A DNA stretch of 64,000 nucleotides from Diospyros lotus (lineage: Eukaryota > Streptophyta > Magnoliopsida > Ericales > Ebenaceae), in the NCBI RefSeq assembly GCF_014633365.1, contig NC_068349.1, forward strand, positions 17,622,753 to 17,686,752. The letters run 5' to 3'. The stretch's first letter is position 1; each line of letters begins with the position of its first letter. Of this stretch, positions 10,952 through 22,023 are shown piece after piece. Under the pieces are notes generated by a model, which was not told the DNA's origin, did not search any database, and saw only the letters and a program-made list of their open reading frames with translations. Both the position numbers and the translations under genes were made by a program.

Positions 10952-13452
10952 TGTAATACCCAGTATTTAATGTTAAGAGAATTTTTGAAAATTATGAGGT
11001 TAAAAATGAAATTCACAATAGTTTCGGGCCTAAGTGCAATACTCTAAGCATAAACAGAAGGCGAGGGACTACATCAAGCAAGCCAATAAAGGTAAAATTG
11101 CCCAAATAAACAATATTCGACAAGATCAAGGGATTTTCAAAGGTTTGAAGTCAAAAACATGCAATTAAAGGGCATTCGGGCAAAAGTGCAGATTTTGCAA
11201 AGTATTTGAGGGAGGTCAAAACGACGAATTTTTCAGAAATTTCTTGAGGAAATGAAAAGTATGGAACTTATGGGTAGTAGTGAAAGTGTTAGATAGTTTA
11301 GGGGTATCCAAAAATGGGAGAAAATGTAATTAAAAGTTGGCTAGGGGCTAAAATGCAATTTTTCAAAATTTCATAGTGTGAACGCGACCGCCGCACATGG
11401 CCATCGGAAGCCGCCTCTGGACGTCGGGAAGCTCGGCTAGAGGTGCTAGATTGGTCTTCAGGTGATGATGAAGCTTCAGGGGGTGGCCATTGGTCGAGCA
11501 CGGCGACGACGTGACCGGTTTTAATGGCGGAAGAAAATTTTGGATTTGGCCGAATCTTGCGAGGGTTGTAGCTCATAATTTGGGGTTTCTTAATTGGTTT
11601 GGAGGCTAGATCTAGGGTTAAGGGGATAAGAGCAATCGATTGGTGGTGGAAATTTGGGTCGAGGTCGAGTATAAAAGGAGTTCTCGGCCGAGAGGGTTAA
11701 AGCAAAAATTGACCAAATTTCTCTCATTTTGGCTTGAATCAAGGATCAAGGATAAAGAGATTTTGTTCTTTGTGTTTTAAGGATCAATTCTGGAGAATTT
11801 GGGATCGTTTGGTGTAGAGATAACAAGGTTTTAGTGAGTTGGCCGGAAAATCAGGTTTGCCGACGTCGCGACCTGCAACTGGCTTATAAAGCCATCTCCG
11901 GTGACTTTTTTCAACAATTGAAGGCACCATTGAGGTTGCCTCATCAAGCTCTACAAGCCCTTGTGGTCATTTGAAGCATTGGAGTTCGCCGGAGCCGGAG
12001 AAGAAGACCGGAGAAGACGACTGCACCGGCTGCGCGTGGGCTTCACTCGCCGAACTCCTAGGTGGCGCGTGAGGGCGCGAGTTTGTCCTTGATTTTAATT
12101 TTTTAATTTTTGTAAAATTATTTTAGGAATTATCATGGAAAAATATTTGGTGAAACTTGATGTTAGGTATTTTTTATGAATTTCCGAAGGTAAGAAAGGT
12201 TTAAAAATAAAGAAAAATAGAGAAAATTGAGGAAAAATAGAAATATTGATTTTTGAGGTCCTAATGATGCATAGGAGACGATTGGTGAGTTGGAAAGAAG
12301 GATTGCACGAATTTCGAGGCGAGGCACGTTTTTCGAGGCAAAATTTGAACTTTTTCGATTTGAGGTGAGTGGTTTGACTCTAGTTTTGTCTTGTCTTAAA
12401 TATGATTTGAAGTGTGTATGGAGGGTTCTGGTGAGTGGTTTTACCCTCCCAAGCTTAGGATCCATGCGATCGGACCAGTTCTAGTGAGCGGTTATACCCA
12501 CTTGAACCCCGATTTGTTTTGTATAGGTGTTTCATTTATGCACATTGTGGCGTCATATGCATATCTATCATATGATACATTGTATCAACTGTTTTTGTTT
12601 TTAAAACGAGACGGTGCGTGGAGTGTATTTTCATAACATCGGGATGTTGATTTTTGTGTCGTTGTTGGGTCCATATGGGACGAGATGGGGTCTTCTTGAG
12701 AATGGGACAAGGTTAATCTTGGTAAACAAGTGACATGGTAGGGCACTCGAGGGATTAAGTATGTCGCGACAAGGTTAACCCCAACGGAATGTGGAGTAGT
12801 TTTATTCCACGGGAGGTTGAGAATGTCAGGGAGATTTCTCAAGTTAGACATATTTTCATGCTGTCATTTTCTGTATATGCCATGCTCATATGTTGTTCAT
12901 GCATTGTGTAAACTGTCTCATGCCATCACTTAGATGTTTTATCATCTAACCTGGGTTATGCCCCTGGAACATTCAACGTTCCAGCCAGGGATTGCAGCAA
13001 GGTCGAGGAGATGGCCGGTGGGGCCAACGGTGCTTAAGTTGATAGTCGTTATTACCATTTTGAAGATGTCAGAAGTTATTTTGATATATGTACGAACGAA
13101 CATATGATACTGTTGATATCATTTAGTAATATTGCAGCTTGTATTACATATTTCAGTACGGGAATACTTTGTATGAAACTCGTGGTAGGCCACGACACTT
13201 TGATGTATTTATTCCGCTGTGTTATATCATGTCTCGTTTAGTCTTAAGTCTTTTGATCTTGTTAGTTAAGTAAGTAAGACTGGGGTTCTCAGGATTTTTA
13301 CCTGCATGTGAAGATTGTTCTTGGAATCACCGCGGGCGTCGACCATTGTATGTGACGGGTTTTTCATCTGCATGTGAAGATTGTATCCACGGCGCCGCGT
13401 GTGACAGACTTTGAAAGAAAAAAAAAAAAAAGATTCCCAAGAATTTCCTTAT
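10952..13452 (+). repeat. 5' LTR of the Tekay-type element, 3' end deleted
   Basis: Matches the 3' LTR (18819-21345) throughout, but stops at CCTTAT (13447-13452). The last ~35 bases present in the 3' LTR are missing and the sequence passes straight into ATCAGAGCC of the primer region. A TATAAAAGG near 11671 is the likely promoter. A GC-rich stretch lies at about 11985-12085. ORFs within it (11298-11576, 12163-12465, 12585-12851 minus; 12412-12636 plus) recur in the 3' LTR and are not supported as genes. Confidence 0.92.
11669..11678 (+). promoter_or_regulatory. Putative TATA box of the Tekay-type 5' LTR
   Basis: GTATAAAAGGAG is conserved at the equivalent place in the 3' LTR (about 19534). 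It sits about 720 bases into the LTR, where a U3/R boundary promoter is expected. No transcript evidence is available. Confidence 0.5.
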
Positions 13453-13466
13453 CAGAGCCCTAGGTT
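13450..13466 (+). other. Remnant of the initiator-Met primer-binding site
   Basis: TATCAGAGCCCTAGGTT is what remains of the usual TGGTATCAGAGC-type primer site complementary to tRNA-iMet. Its first bases and the adjoining LTR end are gone. The shared trinucleotide TAT at the junction suggests a microhomology deletion. Confidence 0.8.
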
Positions 13467-13619
13467 AAAACCCTAGGATGGATAGGCTAGGTTATTGAAC
13501 TTAGCATGGTTAGGATTGTTAACTTAGAATAAGGCTATGAATTCTAAGAGTCATACAGAAATTTTGGGAAATACATGTTGGAGGTTTCTGAGAAAACATT
13601 CGTGTATTATTAGCAAGCC

Positions 13620-14090
13620 ATGGTAGATCAAGTGCTACTGTCACCTTGGGCAAATAGGATTGAAGCTCGTGGACACCCACAAGAGGAAGGTATGAATGAG
13701 TTTCTGAATGCGATGGAGGAAATTATTGACGATGTACCTCCAAGTTACCGACAGTTGATAGATCTGGCAGAGTATCAAATCGGTTATCTTATTGACCAGA
13801 TGGAAGGAGAGTGGAAGAATTTCGCTCAATGGTTATGGGAGATCTGGGATTATGACTCTTTACATGAATTTTGCACAAGGATGAGGGACGAGCATGAGGA
13901 CCTACATGGGGAAGTTATGGATGAGGAAAATCAGGAAGAAGGTGTTGCAAATCCCGAGGTTGAGGTCATCGACATCAGTTCCGATGAGGAATCTCAGGAG
14001 GCTTAGGATGATGATGAAGGACCCCCAGTGGCATCTGACAGTGACGGGGACCACAAGGAAACGTGGATCTGGAGGCCGAAGTACTACTGA
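13620..14090 (+). pseudogene. Extra leader ORF upstream of gag: acidic protein with a SUMO-interaction-like motif
   Basis: An ORF of 128 codons (13620-14006) lies between the primer site and gag on the sense strand. Reading continues past a TAG at 14004-14006 with acidic sequence (DDDEGPPVASDSDGDHKE) to a TGA at 14088-14090, so the ancestral product was probably about 156 residues. The N-terminal half looks globular and has many aromatic residues (WKNFAQWLWEIWDYD). The C-terminal part is strongly acidic and holds PEVEVIDISSDEESQEA. VIDIS followed by SDEE fits the SUMO-interacting-motif pattern: a hydrophobic core flanked by serines and acids. I do not recognise the protein. Extra ORFs are known in some plant LTR elements, but I cannot say whether this one is described. 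Its role is unknown. Confidence 0.55.
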
Positions 14091-14275
14091 TCAAGGTCGA
14101 AGAGATAACTGAAGGAAGAAGGAATATATAAAATATAATAAGATGTTATGTCTATTTCCTTTTCAGTTGTGCTAAGTTGTTATGTTTTGTGGGATACTGT
14201 TGATAAATAAAACTGTCCCTCTTATATAGAAATACTCTTGTCTTGTGCATAATTTGTTTCCGTGATTCACTTTAG

Positions 14276-15380
14276 ATGGTGAATACACGAAGACTCCGAG
14301 ATGCAGCCCACGACGGAAATGGGAGAAGGGAGGAAAGTAATCCCGGTGACCAGGGTGATCGCAGGAATCACTCAGGAGGAAATAAAAGATATGTCGGAGA
14401 ATCGAGTTCCAGTGAGGACTGATTTGAGAGAATGGAGCGATTTTTAGAGAACATGCTGACATACGTGAGTCGAGAGGAGCCTACTCGGCACACGACCACG
14501 GCATTGGAGCGATACCGACACTTGAGACCCCCTGTGTTAAAAGGAAGGATTGGTGACAATCCTAGCTCAACCGAGTACTGGCTTGAGCAGACAGAGAAAC
14601 TACTTCAACACCTACAGTGCAGTGAAGAGGAGAAAGTAAGGTGTGCAACTTATACGTTGGAAGAAGAAGTAGGTCGGTGGTGGCAATCTACCGAGCATTC
14701 GATGATAAGATCTCAACAAGAACGCGAGGAAGAAGATGAAGATGCGCCAGTATATACCTGGGCGGGATTCAAGGAAGAGTTTAACGCCAAGTATTTTCCC
14801 AAAAGCTGGAAGGAAGAAAGAATCTGGGAGTTTATGAGACTCAAGCAGACTGACGAGATGTCTGTGAATCTATACGACAACCGATTCACTCAATTGATTA
14901 AGTACGTGCCTATGTACGAAACCGACGAAAGTCAGAAGGCACAGAAGTTTATTTCAGGATTGCAAGTAAGTCTTCAGCAAGTGTTAAGCGGATGGGACAT
15001 TGACACTTACAAGGAAGCATTACATCGAGCTCTGACTATTGAAAGAAACCTGACGAGGGTGAAAATAATCAAGACTGAAGAAGGGAGCAAGGGTAGTAAG
15101 TCGGGAAATGTAACAGCTCAATCTAAGGATGATGGGAAGTGCCCTCGGTGTAAGAAGAAGCACTTTGGAAAAAAATGCATCGTGAAATGCTATGCTTGCA
15201 GCGAAGAAGGCCACATTGGAAGAAATTGCCCAAAGATCGAAGGAATGCCCCAAGTCGGGTACCAGGGAAAAGTGGTGTGCTATAACTGCGGACAACCAGG
15301 GTATATCTCGCGAGAGTGCCCAAAGAAACAAAAGATGGAGCCGTCAAGTGGAGGAGCACCGAATGTTCGTCCTGGCCGGG
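14276..15380 (+). pseudogene. gag: Tekay-type gag with two zinc knuckles, start region interrupted by a stop
   Basis: The natural start is probably ATG 14276 (MVNTRRLRDAAHDG), in frame with the long ORF. A TGA at 14420-14422 separates it from the Met at 14432 that opens the uninterrupted reading. The capsid-type gag domain spans about 14540-15060 ([30 protein letters not shown]). Nucleocapsid zinc knuckle 1 is intact ([14 protein letters not shown], 15188-15229). Knuckle 2 (15278-15319) reads [14 protein letters not shown], with Tyr where the metal-binding His is expected, so it is probably dead. Gag continues in frame into protease, as usual for chromoviruses. Confidence 0.88.
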
Positions 15381-16898
15381 TGTACAATTTAACTTGTGAG
15401 GATGCTGAGGCCGATCCTACAGTAATTGAAGGTACACTACTCTTTTCAAACATTCCAGTTCATGCTTTAATAGACCCGAGTGCTACGCATTCGTTTGTTT
15501 CGCATGCATCAGTAGAAAGTCTAAAGCTAGAACCTAGGAAGTTAGGTTATCAAATGTTAATAGCTACACTTATGGGTTCAACCTTAGAGACAGCAGTGGG
15601 ATGTCAGGGTTGCAATCTGGATATGGGAGGGGAAAGTTTCAAGATAAACTTAGCCATGTTAGATATTCAAGATTTCGATGTAATCATAGGAATGGATTTC
15701 CTATCGACACATGAAGCTAAAGTGGATTGCAAGAATAAGACAGTGAGCTTACATAAACCTAGTGGGGAATGGATTTCGTTCCAAGGCCAGAATAGTAAAA
15801 GAAAGCATGGCGTGATTCTGCAAGCAATGCAATCAGCCAAACCGGAGACAAGCAAGAAGAATCTCGAATTAGAGTCGGTGAGGGTCGTGAATGAGTACCC
15901 TGAGGTCTTTCCTGAAGACTTACCAGGATTACCACCCCCTAGAGAAATTGAATTTTCAATAGATCTTGTACCCAGTACGCAACCTATATCCATACCTCCA
16001 TACAAGATGGCCCCAGTTGAAATGAGGGAATTAAAGGAGCAATTGCAGGACTCGATCGACAAAGGATTTATCAGACCTAGTGCGTCACCTTGGGGAGCTC
16101 CGATTCTGTTCGTAAAGAAGAAAGATGGTACTTTGCGGATGTGTACCGATTATCGGCAGTTGAATAAGGTAACTATAAAGAACAAGTATCCGTTGCCTAG
16201 GATTGAAGAATTGTTTGATCAACTTCAAGGAGCTAGGATATTTTCTAAGATAGACCTTCGATCAGGATACTATCAGATGAAGATCAAACCAGAAGATGTA
16301 CCCAAGACTGCTTTTAGATCACGGTATGGTCACTACGAATATTTAGTGATGCCGTTTGGATTAACTAATGCACCTGCTGCATTTATGGACTTAATGAACC
16401 GAACTTTTAGACCCTTCTTGGACAAGTTCGTAATAGTTTTCATAGATGATATTTTGATATACTCTGCCAATGAAAAAGAACACGAGGATCATTTGAGGAT
16501 AGTTATGTAGACCTTAAAGCATCACCAGTTGTACGCCAAGTTTTCAAAATGTGAATTTTGGCTTACTCAGGTAGCTTTTCTTGGACACATAATTTCTGCA
16601 GAGGGTATAGCCGTCGATCCACCAAAAATAGAAGCAATTCAAAGATGGCAAGCACCTAAGAATGTCGGGGAAATTTGAAGTTTTCTGGGATTAGCTGGAT
16701 ACTACAGAAGGTTTCTAGAAGGATTCTCGAAGATATCCGCTCCACTTACCCGATTGATACAAAAGGAAGTCAAGTTCGAATGGGACGAAAAGTGTGAGCA
16801 AAGCTTACAAGAACTTAAGGCACGACTAACCACAGCACCGATTTTGGCAATGCCAACAGAATCAGGAAAATATGTGGTGTATAGCGATGCTTCGGAAT
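15381..16898 (+). pseudogene. pol: Tekay-type protease and reverse transcriptase, mutated active site and stops
   Basis: This is the same frame as gag. In the protease, the aspartic triad expected as D-S/T-G before ATHSFVS reads DPS (15473-15481), so catalysis is probably lost. The RT follows with recognisable blocks: [22 protein letters not shown], the palm segment [12 protein letters not shown] and the catalytic FIDDIL (about 16439-16456), which is intact. Stops interrupt the RT C-terminal part at 16508-16510 (TAG) and 16676-16678 (TGA). Both sit where a C-to-T change in CAG and CGA codons would produce them. A one-base loss near 16898 shifts the frame before RNase H. Confidence 0.9.
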
Positions 16899-18780
16899 AG
16901 GTTTGGGATGCGTTCTAATGCAAGACGAGAAAGTGATCGCTTACGGATCTCGACAATTGAAGAGGCATGAGCAGAACTATCCGACTCACGATTTGGAGTT
17001 AGCAGCCATAATTTATGCTTTGAAGTTATGGAGACATTATCTTTACGGAGAGCAATTTGAAAATTTTACAGACCACAAGAGTTTAAAGTACATTTTTTAT
17101 CAGAAGGAGCTGAATATGGGACAACGAAGATGGATGGAATACTTGAAAGATTATGATTGTACCATTTCCTATCATCCAGGGAAGGCAAACGTAGTTGTAG
17201 ATGCTCTTAGCAAAAGAAGCTCTGACATAGTGGCTAGCATGATGGTTAAGGAATGGGAAATGATTGAGGATTTCAGCCACTTGACAGTAAGTGTTAAACC
17301 TAAGCCGATCAAGGGATATTTGGCAAACCTGACAATTCAACCTGATATGGTGAATCAAATCAGGTCAGCTCTTCAGATAGACACAAGAAGAAGTCAATGG
17401 ATAGACAAGAATGATCAAGTTAAGGTACCTAAATTCAGTTATCATGATGGTATACTACGATTCCAAGGAAGAATTTATGTGCCAAAAGATCAAGAATTGA
17501 GGCAAAACATCTTAAAGGAAGCTCATCGAGCTAAGTACACTATACATCCAGGAGCCACAAAGATGTACAAGGACCTTAGAGAAATTTATTGGTGGCCTAG
17601 AATGAAAAAAGATGTAGCACGGTACGTGGCACAATGCGATACCTATCAACGTATAAAAATTGAGCATCAGTTTCCGGGAGGAATGCTGCAACCACTGGAT
17701 ATTCCCGAGTGGAAGTGGGATCACGTCACTATGGATTTTGTGACTAATCTGCCTCGAAGTCCCAAGGGAAACGATGCTATTTGGGTAATAGTGGATCGAT
17801 TGACCAAGTCGGCACATTTCTTACCTATTAAGATAAGCCAACCGACTCATGCTTTAGCTCAGCTATATATTGAGGAAATTATACAATTACACGGAATCCC
17901 TGCAAGCATAGTGTTAGATCGAGACCCACGATTTACGTCAAGATTTTGGGAAAGTTTCCACAAGTGTATGGGAACACAGTTAAAGCTCAGCACAGCTTAT
18001 CACCCTAAAACCGATGGATAATCCGAGCGAACAATTCAGAAGCTCGAAGACATGCTAAGGGCATGCATCTTGGATTTCTCAGGAAGCTGGGAGAAACATC
18101 TACCTCTGGTAGAATTTTCCTACAACAATGGGCACCACAGTAGCATTGGAATGGCCCCTTACGAGGCATTGTACGGACGAAAATGCAGAACACCACTCTG
18201 CTGGGTAGAGACTAGAGAAGTAGGATTAATTGGACCTGAGATTGTTCAAACAACTACTGAGAAGATCAAGAAAATTCAGGAGAAAATGAGGACAAGTCAA
18301 AGTCGTCAGAAATCGTACGCTGACCAACGAAGGAGAAATTTGGAATTTTCGATCAGTGACAAGGTATATTTAAAGGTCTCTCCATTCAAATCAGTGATTC
18401 GAGGAAAAAAGAAAGGGAAATTAAGCCCAAGATATATAGGACCCTATGAAATTTTGGAGAAAATTAGGTTAGTAGCTTACAGAGTAGCATTACCTGTGGC
18501 ATTATCAAATATCCACAACGTATTTCACGTGTCTCAACTACGGAAACATGAGCCGGATCCTACTCAAGTACTTCGAAATGAGATTGTTGAGATACGAAAC
18601 GATCTAACATACCCGAAAGAGCCAGTGCAAATCTTAGATCGAAGAGACCAAGTCTTAAGAAATAAGGTTATCCCATTGGTAAAGGTAGTATGGAGCAATC
18701 ATGACGAGGAAGAAGCTACGTGGGAATGCGAAGAAGAAATGAAAATTTCTTATCTGCATTTATTTAATGTCATAAGTTAG
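16899..18780 (+). pseudogene. pol: Tekay-type RNase H, integrase and chromodomain, interrupted
   Basis: RNase H resumes in another frame at about 16903 (GCVLMQDEKVIAYGSRQL). The integrase zinc-binding part begins near 17520 (HRAKYTIHPG). Its last cysteine is replaced: CDTYQ, with Tyr at 17644-17646 instead of Cys. The catalytic core shows MDFVTNLP, a second acid in VLDRDPRF and the Glu in SERTIQ. A TAA at 18019-18021 interrupts just before that Glu. The C-terminal end (PVQILDRRDQVLRNKVIPLV, then WSNHDEEEATWECEEEM) is a chromodomain of the Tekay group, known to guide chromovirus integration towards heterochromatin. The stop is TAG at 18778-18780. Confidence 0.9.
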
Positions 18781-18806
18781 TAATTTCGAGGACGAAATTT
18801 CTTTTT

Positions 18807-18818
18807 AGAGGGGGAGGA
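18807..18818 (+). other. Polypurine tract of the Tekay-type element
   Basis: AGAGGGGGAGGA lies directly before the 3' LTR start TGTAATACCC at 18819. This is the expected primer for plus-strand synthesis. Confidence 0.85.
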
Positions 18819-21345
18819 TGTAATACCCAGTATTTAATGTTAAGAGAATTTTCGAAAATTATGAGGTCAAAAATGAAATTCACAATAGTTTTGGGCCTAA
18901 GTGCAATACTCCAAGCATAAACAGAAGGCGAGGGACTACATCAAGCAAGCCAATAAAGGTCAAATTTCCCAAATAAACAATATTCAACAAGATCAAGGGA
19001 TTTTCAAAGGTTTGAAGTCAAAAACATGCAATTAAGGGCATTCGGGCAAAAGTGCAGATTTTACAAAGTATCCGAGGGAGGTCAAAACGACAAATTTTTT
19101 AGAAATTTCTTGAGGAAATGAAAAGTATGGAACTTATGGGCAGTAGTGAAAGTGTTAGATAGTCTAGGGGTATCCAAAAATGGGAGAAAATGTAATTAAA
19201 AGTTGGCTAGGGGCTAAAATGCAATTTTTCAAAATTTCATAGTGTGAACGCGACCGCCGCACATGGCCGCCGGCAGCCGCCTCTGGACGTCGGGAAGCTT
19301 GCCTAGAGGTGCTAGATTGGTCTTCAGGTGATGATGAAGCTTCAGGGGGTGGCCATTGGCCGAGCACGGCGGCAACGTGACCGGTTTTAATGGCGGAAGA
19401 AAATTTTGGATTTGGCCGAATCTTGTGAGGGTTGTAGCTCATGATTTGGGGTTTCTTAATTGGTTTGGAGGCTAGATCTAGGGTTAAGGGGATAAGAGCA
19501 ATCGATTGGTGGTGGAAATTTGGGTCGAGGTCGAGTATAAAAGGAGTTCTCGACCGAAAGGGTTAAAGCAAAAATTGACCAAATTTCTCTCATTTTGGCC
19601 TGAATCGAGGCTTAAGGATAAGGGGCTTTTGTTCTTTGTGTTTTAAGGATCAATTCTGGAGAATTTGGGATCGTTTGGTGTAGAGATAGCAAGGTTTCAG
19701 TGAGTTGGCCAAAAAATCGGGTTTGCCGACGCCGCGACCTGCAACTGGCTTTTAAAGCCACCTCCGGTGACTTTTTTCGATGATTGAAGGCACCATTGAG
19801 GTCGCCTCATCAAGCTCTACAAGCCCCTGTGGTCATTTGAAGCATTGGAGTTCGCCGGAGCCGGAGAAGAAGACCGGAGAAGACGACTGCACCGGCCGCG
19901 CGTGGGCTTCACTCGCCGAACTCCTAGGTGGCGCGTGAGGTAGGGTTTGTCCTTGATTTTAATTTTTTAATTTTTGTAAAATTATTTTAGGAATTATCAT
20001 GGAAAAATATTTGGTGAAACTTGATGTTAGGTATTTTTTATGAATTTTCGAAGGTAAGAAAGGTTTAAAAATAAAGAAAAATAGAGAAAATTGAGGAAAA
20101 ATAGAAATATTGATTTTTGAGGTCCTAATGATGCATAGGAGACGATTGGTGAATTGGAAAGAAGGATTGCACGAATTTCGAGACGAGGCACGTTTTTCGA
20201 GGCAAAATTCAAACTTTTCTGATTTGAGGTGAGTGGTTTGACTCTTGTTTTGTCTTGTCTTAAATATGATTTGAAGTGTGTATGGAGGGTTCTGGTGAGT
20301 GGTTTTACCCTCCCAAGCTTAGGATCCATGCGATCGGACCAGTTCTAGTGAGCAGTTATACCCACTTGAACCCCGGTTTGTTTTGCATAGGTGTTTCATT
20401 TGTGCACATTGTGGCGTCATATGCATATCTATCATATGATACATTGTATCAACTATTTTTGTTTTTAAAACAAGAAGGTGCGTGGCGTGTATTTTCATAA
20501 CATCGGGGTGTTGATTTTTGTGTCGTTGTTGGGTCCATATGGGACGGGATGGGGTCTTTTTGAGAATGGGACAAGGTTAATCTTGGTAAACGAGTGACAC
20601 GGTAGGGCACTCGAGGGATTAAGTATGTCGGGGCAAGGTCAACCCCAACGGAATGTGGAGTGGTTTTATTCCACGGGAGGTTTAGTATGTCAGGGAGATT
20701 TCTCAAGTTAGACATATTTTCATGCTGTCATTTTCTGTATATGCCATGCTCATATGTTGTTCATGCATTGTGTAAACTGTCTCATGCCATCACTTAGGTG
20801 TTTTATCATCTAACATGGGTTATGCCCCTAGAATATTCAACGTTCCAGCTAGGGATTGCAGCAAGGTCGAGGAGATGGCCGGTGGGGCCAACGGTGCTTA
20901 AGTCGATAGTCGTTATTACCATTTTGAAGATGTCAGAAGTTATTTTGATATATGTACGAACGATCATATGATACTGCTGATATCATTTAGTAATATTGCA
21001 GCGTGTATTACATATTTCAGTACGGGAATACTTTGTATGAAACTCGTGGTAGGCCACGACACTTTGATGTATTTATTCCGTTGTGTTATATCATGTCTCG
21101 TTTAGTCTTAAGTCTTTTGATCTTGTTAGTTAAGCAAGTAAGACTGGGGTTCTCGGGATTTTTACCTGCATGTGAAGATTGTTTTTGGAATCACCGCGGG
21201 CGTCGGCCATTGTATGTGACGGGTTTTTCATTTGCATGTGAAGATTGTATCCACGACGCCGTGTGTGACAGACTTTGAAAGAAAAAAAAAAAGATTCCCG
21301 GGAATTTCCTTATAGTAACGCGCCCGTGTAAGGCAGGGTGTTACA
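18819..21345 (+). repeat. 3' LTR of the Tekay-type element (2,527 bp)
   Basis: Starts TGTAATACCC after the polypurine tract and ends GGTGTTACA before the CATTT duplication. Unlike the 5' LTR, it keeps its last ~35 bases (AGTAACGCGCCCGTGTAAGG and on). ORFs inside it (19164-19442, 20027-20329 and 20449-20715 minus; 20276-20500 and 21003-21278 plus) mirror those of the 5' LTR and have no recognisable product. Confidence 0.95.
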
Positions 21346-22023
21346 CATTTGACGCAATATAATCATTTATACGAAACTAAATCAACCTTCGGGATAGAAC
21401 CAGTCACCTTACCTTAGCCTTACAGGCTTTCTCGATATGCGTGCCTTGACTTGAAATGCATGTCTAAATAAATTCTTGGCTTTGCCATGCTTCTTTAGCC
21501 TCAAATTAATCCTTAGAATTTTTTGGGATTTTTCGAAAGCTTTTTCCTAATTTTTCTCAATTTTTCTTCCTATTTTCTCATTTTTCCTCCATTTTCCTTT
21601 CTCTTCCTTTTTTTTTTTTTTCTTTTTTTCCTTTTTCATTCGTTCTTTCTTCTTTCTTCCTCCCTTGCTCTTCCCATGCGTGAACCAGCTTCTTGGCCAG
21701 CCCTCTGTGTGAGCCAGCCGCTGGCTGCTACCACCATCGCCGGCCACCATCGACCTTCCCTGACCCTGCCGGTCGCCGCCCGACGTTCCAGCAGCCATCA
21801 TTGCGGCTGCTCCGGCGACCATGGATGCTACCCAAGCACAGTAAGCTCACGACTATGGTCGCGGGTTGTTGTTGCGACCTGCTCCGGTCGCTTTCGGGTT
21901 TCCTTCGGCCACCAACATTGTTTCTAGTTCGCCCTCGACTGCCCGGCCATTTGCTCGCCCAGCTTCAGCCTCTATTTCTGCCATTTCTCCTAGCTTCTTT
22001 CGGCTAACTTCCCTTCCATCTCA

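Larger units (their letters stand above)
10952..21345 (+). mobile_element. Complete Tekay/Del-type chromovirus, non-functional
   Basis: Both ends are defined: TGTAATACCC at 10952 and GGTGTTACA at 21345, with the 5-bp duplication CATTT (10947-10951, 21346-21350). The order is 5' LTR, damaged primer site, leader ORF, gag, protease, RT, RNase H, integrase with C-terminal chromodomain, polypurine tract and 3' LTR. The two LTRs differ at roughly 14 positions in their first 300 bases by eye, mostly transitions, so the insertion is not recent. At least four in-frame stops and a frameshift disrupt gag-pol. Confidence 0.95.

Noticed and set aside
11298..12851. Antisense ORFs in the Tekay LTRs (also at 19164-20715) as conserved genes
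   Set aside because: They are conserved only because the two LTRs were identical at insertion. They overlap promoter and GC-rich parts and have no domain.
15020..16062. Minus-strand ORFs opposite gag-pol
   Set aside because: They are shadows of the sense coding frame of gag, protease and RT.
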